From Psychrobacter sp. Choline-02u-9 (GTDB lineage Bacteria > Pseudomonadota > Gammaproteobacteria > Pseudomonadales > Moraxellaceae), in assembly GCF_002836505.1 (NCBI RefSeq), contig NZ_PJBF01000046.1, positions 18,442-82,441 of the forward strand: 64,000 bases of DNA, given 5' to 3'. Under the pieces are notes generated by a model. The model had not been told where the DNA came from, ran no database searches, and saw only the letters and a list, made by a program, of their open reading frames with translations. Shown here one piece after another: positions 58,547 to 64,000 of this stretch; position 1 is the stretch's first letter; every line of letters begins with the position of its first letter. The position numbers and the translations under genes were made by a program.

Positions 58547-59758
58547 TTAATCAGTAAGTGATATCTCACCTTGTTTCACGTGAAACGTGTTCGGTTGTGA
58601 CCAAAGCTCATTAACTAAAGGTAAAATATCATCTGTCAGACTGGTCATAAATACTTGGCAAGGGAGTTGAGCTAGGGTCGATAGCAGTATTTCTATAGCT
58701 CTATCATCTAGTTCTGCAGTGATATCATCTAGAAGCACAACAGGGGTTGCTTTCGATGATAAATCATCATTGAGTGAGTCACTGCTCTCTTCATCGTTTA
58801 GCAACAGTGGTAACTGCGATAGGCGCAGTGCAGTAATGAGCAGTTTCTTTTCACCGCGAGACAATACATTTGCTGCCTGCTCTTTTAAAGTCGGTAATTT
58901 GGTTTGGATACTATTTGCTGAAGCTGCTGTTCTGTGATCTGTCGTTTGATCGTTTACAGACTCATTAGAACGCCAATGCACATGAATATCAGCACGATGA
59001 TTGCCTATACGAGTATATCCCAATTGCAAATCCTGCTCTAACCGCTCATTAAGCTGCACATCTAGCGCGACACTGGTGTCATAACCAGCGTTATAGCTCA
59101 GGCTCAGTTGCTCAGCGTAAGAAGGCAATAGCTGTAAAATACTCTTGGCAAAATAAGGCTGCCATTCAGTAAATACTTGCTCGCGATAATGATGAATCAA
59201 AGCAGCATGGTTACTCAACCCTTTATCCCATGATTTCAGCTCAGAAAGCTGTACTTGGGTTAAATGACGAGTCCTCTTTAGCAAACTATTGCGCTGTTTC
59301 AGTAGGCGTTGATAAGCCATCCATTGTGGATGAAACCCTTGTTTCATGTGAAACACTAACCAATCTAGCAGCTGTCGACGGCTCGCACTTCCCTGCTCCA
59401 ACATATCCATCGTCGATGGATCTATCAGCAATGTAGGTAGCTGCTCTGTCAAGATACTTTGGTTATAAACAGTGGTTTGATTGAGGCGTAAGATGGTCGT
59501 AGCATCTGCTTGCTTTTGAATAGCTAAAGTACGACTATCATTGAGCTTAGCATGAACAGTCGTGTTATTTTGATGATGTTGGATATAACGTTTAGGCTGG
59601 TGATGACGAAAGCTCTTACCTCTTGATAACAAGAATATAGCTTCAAGCAACGAGGTTTTACCACTGCCATTTGCACCGATAATGATGTTGCAGGCAGCAG
59701 GCTCTAAACTAATTTGAGTAAGGTTTCTAAGATGGGATATTTGTAGACGTTCAATCAT
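58547..59758 (-). CDS. recF: DNA replication and repair protein RecF
   Basis: RecF is an SMC-like ATPase that helps load RecA at gaps. Walker A is GANGSGKTSLLEAI (residues 28-41), SRGEKKLLITALRLSQ is the ABC signature segment and VVLLDDITAELDD is Walker B. The length (403) is greater than in E. coli (357), mostly because of an Asp/Ser-rich insertion around residues 262-285 and another near 322-332. The last residues (TFHVKQGEISLTD) contain a parS core at 58572-58587; an internal FHMKQ contains a second parS-like site at 59340-59355. Gene order dnaA-dnaN-recF-gyrB is the classical origin arrangement. Confidence 0.96.
   Translation of the reverse strand: MIERLQISHLRNLTQISLEPAACNIIIGANGSGKTSLLEAIFLLSRGKSFRHHQPKRYIQHHQNNTTVHAKLNDSRTLAIQKQADATTILRLNQTTVYNQSILTEQLPTLLIDPSTMDMLEQGSASRRQLLDWLVFHMKQGFHPQWMAYQRLLKQRNSLLKRTRHLTQVQLSELKSWDKGLSNHAALIHHYREQVFTEWQPYFAKSILQLLPSYAEQLSLSYNAGYDTSVALDVQLNERLEQDLQLGYTRIGNHRADIHVHWRSNESVNDQTTDHRTAASANSIQTKLPTLKEQAANVLSRGEKKLLITALRLSQLPLLLNDEESSDSLNDDLSSKATPVVLLDDITAELDDRAIEILLSTLAQLPCQVFMTSLTDDILPLVNELWSQPNTFHVKQGEISLTD
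58572..58587. other. parS site in the 3' end of recF
   Basis: TGTTTCACGTGAAACG has the exact 14-bp core (15 of 16). It is translated on the minus strand as TFHVKQ, in the divergent C-terminal tail of RecF. Confidence 0.8.
59340..59355. other. parS-like site inside recF
   Basis: TGTTTCATGTGAAACA has one mismatch to consensus and is translated as FHMKQ. This is at the conserved RecF DW..FH region, so coding constraint could explain it. Confidence 0.5.
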
Positions 59759-59896
59759 AGTATCGATAGCCGCCCATTAAAGCCTACTTATTTAGCAGTC
59801 AAAAGTTTATTAAAAATCAATACTGAGTATTGAAAACAAAACCCTTTGAAACATACTAGTTCTATTCAATTTTGTTTATTTCCAAAGAAAAACTCA

Positions 59897-61072
59897 CTAT
59901 ATACGCATTGGCATAATGACATACCGATGGAATTCATCATTTAGTTGATTGACCAATACAGAGGCATTCGATTGACTCATATGCATTTGCAAATCGCCTT
60001 GGATGACGCCTAATACATCTTGCAGATAAGCAGCATTAAATGACAACTCCATTGGCTCACCTTGATACTTAGCTTGTATCATCTCGACTGCTTCATCCTG
60101 CTCAGCATTATTAGCACGTACTTCGACCATACCATCGCTAGCAAAATTAAAGACCACACCACGAGATTTTTCATTACTCAAGATGGCAACACGACGTAGT
60201 ACGTCCGTCATTTTTTCTTGACTGAATAAAGCCAGCTTGTCAGTATTGCTCGGCATCACACGGCGATAATCAGGGAACTTGCCATCAATCAAACGCGCGG
60301 TAAATGTCACCATTAGATCTTGACTAACCTGCCCTGCACTATCTACATCACCAAATGGCAAACTTACTTGTAAAAACTCTCGGCCAAAACTTAGGATAAC
60401 TGCGTTGTCCTGATCACCCAACATTTTACCAAGCTCAGAAGCTAAACGCTCAAGTTCGATCACTGCCTTACGTGGCAAGATAGCTTGCATATTGAGATCT
60501 TCGCTTACATTGATCACACTACGGGCTAAAGCCAATCTATGGCCATCTGTTGCTACCGTTGTCAGTTGCTGCTGTGAAACGTCAAACAACATACCTGTTA
60601 AATAATAGCGTACATCTTGAATTGCCATCGCAAACTGCGTTTTGTGAATCAAATTTGTCAGACGATTACGGCTAATGGTCAGAGGTGTGATATTTTCAGG
60701 GTTACCCAAGCTCGGATAGTCTTCGCTTGGCAATGTTCCTAATGTAAAACGACTCTTACCACTAGTTAACAAGCAACGCTCATTTACCTGAGTTGCTAGA
60801 TTAACTTGCGCCTGCGCTGGTAGCGATTTACAAATATCTTTTAGCTTGGTTGCAGGAAGCGTCGTTGTACCTGCTTCAACACAAGCACCAGCAGGCAATT
60901 TCAATGTCGATGTCAGCTCTACCTCTAAATCTGACGCTGTTAAGATAAGCTCGGAGTCTGATAGCTGTAGCTTCATATTACCCAATATAACCATATTGTG
61001 GCGTTTATCAGCGGCTTTGGCGATCAAGTTGATAGCTTTTAGTAACGATTCTCGATTGATCGATAATTGCAT
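59897..61072 (-). CDS. dnaN: DNA polymerase III beta sliding clamp
   Basis: DnaN is the ring-shaped processivity clamp. It has three equivalent domains. The N-terminal MQLSINRESLLKAINLIAKAADKR, the middle NLIHKTQFAMAIQDVRYYLTGMLFDV and the C-terminal PMELSFNAAYLQDVLGVI segments are diagnostic. The end residues VIMPMRI match the family's VMPMRL. There are 391 residues, slightly more than E. coli (366). It lies 160 bp downstream of dnaA on the same strand and is probably co-transcribed with it, as is usual. Confidence 0.98.
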   Translation of the reverse strand: MQLSINRESLLKAINLIAKAADKRHNMVILGNMKLQLSDSELILTASDLEVELTSTLKLPAGACVEAGTTTLPATKLKDICKSLPAQAQVNLATQVNERCLLTSGKSRFTLGTLPSEDYPSLGNPENITPLTISRNRLTNLIHKTQFAMAIQDVRYYLTGMLFDVSQQQLTTVATDGHRLALARSVINVSEDLNMQAILPRKAVIELERLASELGKMLGDQDNAVILSFGREFLQVSLPFGDVDSAGQVSQDLMVTFTARLIDGKFPDYRRVMPSNTDKLALFSQEKMTDVLRRVAILSNEKSRGVVFNFASDGMVEVRANNAEQDEAVEMIQAKYQGEPMELSFNAAYLQDVLGVIQGDLQMHMSQSNASVLVNQLNDEFHRYVIMPMRI

Positions 61073-61232
61073 GCTTAGTTACTCTTATTTGAATGATTCT
61101 TTTATAAAAATTTGTCGTAATGACTTAATAATACCTTGTCTGCTGACGATAATCTACAAAGCATCTGTGGACTTATATTTTCGATATTATAAACCATCTG
61201 TATCTACTAGAATACAACGATATCTGACGCTT

Positions 61233-62672
61233 TTATCCTGCCTGTAACATCAGAGCTAGGGTTTTATAATCCTTATCAAATGCAGGATCTGCTGCTCTTA
61301 ACTCATTTACTTTATCGCAAGCGTGCATCACCGTCGTATGGTCGCGTCCACCGAACGACTGACCAATTTCAGGGAAACTATCGCCTGTTAACTCACGCGA
61401 CAAAGCCATCGCTATTTGACGTGGTCTTGCAATACTACGCGTACGTTTACGCCCCATAATATCTTTAACCGTGACATCATAGTACTCAGCAACTATCTTA
61501 CGGATGTTATCCATATTCACTGCCTGCACACGCATCGCAACGATGTCTTTTAGCGCATATTGCACCATTTCAAGAGTAATCTGTGCCCCTGTTAAGTTAG
61601 CATTGGCAAACACCTGATTTAAAGCACCTTCCAAACGTCTGACATTAGACACCACATTTTGCGCAATGAATAGCGCACATTCCTTTGGTAATACCATCCC
61701 GTAGGAGGCTGCTTTTTTCTGCAGAATTTGTACTCGAGTATCAATTTCAGGAGGATCAACAGCGACTGTTAACCCCCAAGAAAACCGTGATCTAAATCGT
61801 TCATCAAATTCTGTCATTTGGGAGGGATGTCGATCAGAGGCTAAAATAAGTTGTTTATCACCACTAGTAAAATCTGCAAATAATGTTAGAAACTCATTAC
61901 TACTTTTAGTCTTTCCTGCCAATACATGAATATCATCTACAATTAACAAATCTACTTTTTTTATTTTCTTTTTAAAATCTTCTATTTTATTATTTCTTAA
62001 TGAATAAACTAATTGATTTATAAATTTTTCAGAAGTGAAATAATAAAAACTTTGATTATTTTTTAAATAGCGATGAGCTACAGAATGCATTAAATGCGTT
62101 TTTCCCAATCCAGAAGGGCCGTATATAAATAAAGGATTGTGACGATTTTTTGATTGGCGCTTACTAAGCTCATAACAGGCCTTGTAAGCCAAGTTATTGG
62201 ACTTACCTGTAACAAAGGTTTCAAAAGTAAATTCGGGGTTCAGATAGCTTAATGATTTTGTATCAGCAGACTCAACTGGCTCAATATGGCGCATGTTCGC
62301 GTCGATGTCTGCTTTTGCGTTGTTATGATGAATAGATTCAAATTTATGTTCGGATGGGGTAGGGGAGACCTCGTCTTCTACAAATAAAGAACCTGATTGA
62401 CTGTTATCTTCTGCATTACGGCCAGCATTATCAACACGTACGACGACCTCTTCAATACTACCTTGACTGTGTTTGGTCACCAACTGCTGAATATCTTGAA
62501 GATGATTCTTCTTGATATACGTCACAAAATAATCATTGGGAGCAAGAATAATTAAAGTTTGTGCTTCTTGATGAGCTGACAGAGGTCTCAGCCACATAGT
62601 AAACACGTTGTCTTTGACGTTATAACGCAAATCGTTTAGACATTTATCCCAAATATTTGCTGTGTCTATCAT
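61233..62672 (-). CDS. dnaA: Chromosomal replication initiator protein DnaA
   Basis: DnaA binds oriC and opens it. Domain I (about residues 1-80), an acidic linker domain II (about 90-135), and the AAA+ domain III with Walker A GPSGLGKTHLMHS (about 184-196) and Walker B LLIVDDIHVLAG follow each other. Domain IV contains the DNA-binding signature RTRSIARPRQIAMALSRELTGDSFPEIGQSFGGRDHTTVMHAC. There are 479 residues, slightly longer than E. coli (467). The stretch encoding about residues 195-255 (nt 61905-62090) is strongly A+T-rich compared with the rest of the gene. The gene faces away from oriC. Confidence 0.98.
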   Translation of the reverse strand: MIDTANIWDKCLNDLRYNVKDNVFTMWLRPLSAHQEAQTLIILAPNDYFVTYIKKNHLQDIQQLVTKHSQGSIEEVVVRVDNAGRNAEDNSQSGSLFVEDEVSPTPSEHKFESIHHNNAKADIDANMRHIEPVESADTKSLSYLNPEFTFETFVTGKSNNLAYKACYELSKRQSKNRHNPLFIYGPSGLGKTHLMHSVAHRYLKNNQSFYYFTSEKFINQLVYSLRNNKIEDFKKKIKKVDLLIVDDIHVLAGKTKSSNEFLTLFADFTSGDKQLILASDRHPSQMTEFDERFRSRFSWGLTVAVDPPEIDTRVQILQKKAASYGMVLPKECALFIAQNVVSNVRRLEGALNQVFANANLTGAQITLEMVQYALKDIVAMRVQAVNMDNIRKIVAEYYDVTVKDIMGRKRTRSIARPRQIAMALSRELTGDSFPEIGQSFGGRDHTTVMHACDKVNELRAADPAFDKDYKTLALMLQAG

Positions 62673-62743
62673 GAAAAGTACTGACCTTGTAATCTGAAAT
62701 AATAGTTATTTTTTAGCAATATAAATTGCTACCTGAGCCTTGA

Positions 62744-62757
62744 TGTTACACGTAACA
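62744..62757. repeat. Palindrome TGTTACACGTAACA upstream of dnaA
   Basis: A perfect 14-bp palindrome 72-85 bp upstream of the dnaA start. It resembles a shortened parS site but is not a match. It may be an operator in the dnaA promoter region. Confidence 0.35.
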
Positions 62758-62835
62758 ACAACTAACCAAAGAGTTCATACTGATATCCTATACGAAGGTG
62801 TATATCAAGTAGCGCCTAATTTAACACAGATACCC

Positions 62836-62844
62836 TGTGGATAA
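62836..62844 (-). promoter_or_regulatory. DnaA box 1
   Basis: Perfect match, TGTGGATAA on the plus strand. Confidence 0.9.
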
Positions 62845-62856
62845 AACCTTGTTTTT

Positions 62857-62865
62857 TGTGGATAA
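62857..62865 (-). promoter_or_regulatory. DnaA box 2
   Basis: Perfect match, same orientation as box 1, 21 bp (two helical turns) further along. Confidence 0.9.
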
Positions 62866-62935
62866 GACTGTGGACAGTTTTGTGCATAACTTTCACAAGC
62901 TAGTTATCCATATTTAACCCACAGTTTATCCACAG

Positions 62936-62944
62936 GCTTACCCA
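62936..62944 (+). promoter_or_regulatory. DnaA box 3
   Basis: Perfect match TTATCCACA on the plus strand, opposite to boxes 1, 2 and 4. Confidence 0.9.
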
Positions 62945-63005
62945 TAGCCTAGAAAATTGATAATAAAAAGAAAAATAGACTTAACCACAGATAATCATGG
63001 TCCCA

Positions 63006-63050
63006 ATAATAACAATACTATATTTATATTAATTAATTATTATTATAGTA
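63006..63050. other. Probable DNA unwinding element
   Basis: A 45-bp stretch, almost entirely A and T (ATATTTATATTAATTAATTA in its middle), between DnaA boxes 3 and 4. Such a stretch is expected to melt first. Confidence 0.7.
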
Positions 63051-63062
63051 CTTGGGTCTAGC

Positions 63063-63071
63063 TGTGGATAA
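63063..63071 (-). promoter_or_regulatory. DnaA box 4
   Basis: Perfect match TGTGGATAA on the other side of the A+T-rich stretch. Confidence 0.9.
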
Positions 63072-63193
63072 CTTCGTAAATTATAGAATACATAACTATA
63101 AAATTTGGTTAACTAGAAATAGGTTTTTAAGGAAATATCTCTACTAGGTTCGTATGAGTTATTTCCTATTTATAGACAAAGCAAATTAGTTTA

Positions 63194-63222
63194 TTGACCA
63201 AAACTATACTGAATGGTATAAT
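63194..63222 (+). promoter_or_regulatory. Promoter of rpmH
   Basis: TTGACC (63194-63199) and TATAAT (63217-63222) with exactly 17 bp between them, 44 bp before the rpmH start codon. This is the best sigma-70 promoter in the window. Confidence 0.85.
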
Positions 63223-63266
63223 CCTCCGTTATTACGAATTTAGTCCATTATTTTGATAGGTGAGTT

Positions 63267-63401
63267 ATGAAACGTACATTCCAACCAAGCGTGATCAAGC
63301 GTAAACGTACTCACGGTTTCCGTGCTCGTATGGCAACTAAAAAAGGCCGTCAGGTCTTAGCTCGTCGCCGCGCTAAAGGACGTCATCGCCTTACTGTATA
63401 A
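63267..63401 (+). CDS. rpmH: 50S ribosomal protein L34
   Basis: The 44-residue basic protein [18 protein letters not shown]...RHRLTV is ribosomal protein L34, which is nearly invariant in bacteria. It starts at ATG 63267 with TAGGTGAG upstream. It is the first gene on the plus-strand side of oriC, followed by rnpA after 179 bp and a hairpin terminator. Confidence 0.97.
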   Translation: MKRTFQPSVIKRKRTHGFRARMATKKGRQVLARRRAKGRHRLTV

Positions 63402-63502
63402 TCAGTAGATTGCGATAAGCATGGCTAACAGTGCTTGTTGTGTTCTTATTGCTTATAGATTGCGATAGTCAATCATCACAACTTACACTTAGCCATATAT
63501 TA

Positions 63503-63529
63503 AAAGCGCCCGCATCGGCGCTTTTTTTG
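63503..63529 (+). terminator. Terminator or attenuator between rpmH and rnpA
   Basis: The stem AAAAGCGCC / GGCGCTTTT with a 6-base loop is followed by T7. It probably reduces transcription into rnpA so that L34 is made in excess over RNase P protein. Confidence 0.88.
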
Positions 63530-63580
63530 TCTCTATAATTTGTTATTATCTTTCCTATCGTTATTCTACTAGGTCGTACT

Positions 63581-63952
63581 ATGTCCAATACTCTATCAGA
63601 TACACCTGCAGCTAGTTTCACTAAACAGCAACGCCTGCTTACTCCTGCAGCCTTTCGTGAGGTATTTGACGCACCTGAGCGCAAGATTCATCAGAGTCAT
63701 TTAATGGCTTTTGTACGCGCCAACGAGAATGCACAGCCGCGAGTCGGTATGGCTATTACTAAGCGTAAAGTACCTACTGCTGTCGCTCGTAATCTAATCA
63801 AAAGATATGTGCGTGAAGAGTTCCGTACCAAAGCTTTTAAAATGGAAAATAAAGATATTGTTTTTATTGTTAAAAAATCTATTAAAGATATAGATAATAA
63901 AGATTTAAAAAACCAAATAATTAATATCTTTAAAAAAATAGAAAAAAAATAA
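63581..63952 (+). CDS. rnpA: Ribonuclease P protein component
   Basis: RnpA is the protein subunit of RNase P, which trims the 5' end of tRNA. The segment QPRVGMAITKRKVPTAVARNLIKRYVREEFR (about residues 46-76) is the RNR signature with RNLIKR. The core is complete at 123 residues. From about residue 88 on the sequence becomes extremely A-rich (Lys/Ile/Asn/Asp codons), in contrast to the first two thirds. The start codon follows TAGGT. The next gene starts one base after the stop. Confidence 0.94.
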   Translation: MSNTLSDTPAASFTKQQRLLTPAAFREVFDAPERKIHQSHLMAFVRANENAQPRVGMAITKRKVPTAVARNLIKRYVREEFRTKAFKMENKDIVFIVKKSIKDIDNKDLKNQIINIFKKIEKK

Positions 63953-63953
63953 A

Positions 63954-64000
63954 ATGAAAATTTTATTTAAAATAAAAAATATAAATAAAATTTTCTATAA
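63954..64000 (+). CDS. yidD: Probable YidD (membrane protein insertion efficiency factor), 5' end only
   Basis: An ATG one base after the rnpA stop opens a frame that begins MKILFKIKNINKIFY and runs off the window. Position directly after rnpA is that of yidD in most bacteria. Only 15 codons are visible and they are almost all A/T, so the identity rests on context. Confidence 0.5.
   Translation, partial: MKILFKIKNINKIFY

Larger units (their letters stand above)
62820..63075. other. Chromosomal replication origin oriC (dnaA-rpmH gap)
   Basis: The gap between divergent dnaA and rpmH (62673-63266) holds a cluster of DnaA boxes and an A+T-rich stretch. Perfect boxes: 62836-62844, 62857-62865 and 63063-63071 (minus orientation, TGTGGATAA) and 62936-62944 (plus, TTATCCACA). 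One-mismatch boxes: 62881-62889 (TGTGCATAA) and 62904-62912 (TTATCCATA). Weaker ones are at 62869-62877 and 62948-62956. The probable unwinding element lies at 63006-63050. Gene order and box density make this the origin with high confidence. Confidence 0.93.

Noticed and set aside
62744..62757. TGTTACACGTAACA as a ninth parS site
   Set aside because: It lacks one base in each arm and does not contain the TTTCAC/GTGAAA half-sites; kept only as a palindrome.

Overview
This window looks like the replication-origin side of the chromosome of a Psychrobacter-type gammaproteobacterium (Moraxellaceae). The evidence is the order rnpA-rpmH / oriC / dnaA-dnaN-recF-gyrB, a moderate base composition with an A+T-rich origin, LptF/LptG, DsbB, HolC and RlmF of gammaproteobacterial type, and the general look of the proteins. 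The genus is my inference from protein sequence; no database search was possible. Almost everything is chromosomal housekeeping DNA. The mobile DNA consists of two short insertion sequences.

Layout. 1-4.4 kb: 3' end of recN, yqgE, ruvX, a small membrane protein, a TusA-like gene and a xerD-type recombinase. 4.5-6.3 kb: two small membrane proteins and a methyltransferase. 6.3-13.9 kb: the lptF-lptG pair, an isochorismatase-like hydrolase, pepA-holC and sstT. 13.9-19.1 kb: cbpA-cbpM, a large DUF4105-type envelope protein, a DUF3015-type secreted protein and an RlpA-like lipoprotein-less protein. 19.1-27.6 kb: an ABC-F ATPase, erpA, gshA, dsbB, an NlpE-like lipoprotein and mpl. 27.66-28.48 kb: an intact IS1-family element with an 8-bp target duplication. 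28.7-36.6 kb: a GlsB-like protein, def, a PLP decarboxylase, a secretin-like fragment, dapB, dnaJ, a DUF2939-type protein and a DsbC-type isomerase. 36.8-37.7 kb: an IS630-family element with a split transposase. 37.9-45.1 kb: an RsuA-type pseudouridine synthase, a YigZ-type protein, a YheT-type hydrolase, a thioesterase, a DsrE-like protein, a DUF2798-type protein and two zinc-independent MDR reductases. 45.3-46.2 kb: a solitary SRA-HNH (McrA-like) putative modification-dependent nuclease. 46.2-55.3 kb: a TPR-like protein, guaA, a malY/patB-type lyase, a YadA-head-repeat protein, a crotonase, a LysE-type exporter, rlmF and mntP. 55.4-64 kb: gyrB, recF, dnaN and dnaA on the minus strand, oriC, then rpmH, rnpA and the first codons of a probable yidD on the plus strand.

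The most notable signal is not a gene. It is a set of eight 16-bp palindromes matching the ParB centromere site parS (TGTTTCACGTGAAACA), spread over about 40 kb on the dnaA side of oriC, with exact 14-bp cores at 19.5, 54.6, 55.3 and 58.6 kb and one-mismatch versions at 33.1, 34.4, 38.9 and 59.3 kb. Several are fused to transcription terminators, one directly abuts four tandem 13-bp A+T-rich repeats, and those inside genes encode the peptides VSRET, FHVKQ, FHMKQ and FHVEQ. ParA/ParB themselves are not in the window.

No tRNA, rRNA, CRISPR array, prophage or convincing riboswitch was seen. I did not find a clearly undescribed multi-gene system. The best candidates for new biology are the parS-terminator-repeat architecture, the solitary SRA-HNH nuclease, the anchorless YadA-head protein, and the orphan secretin-like protein.
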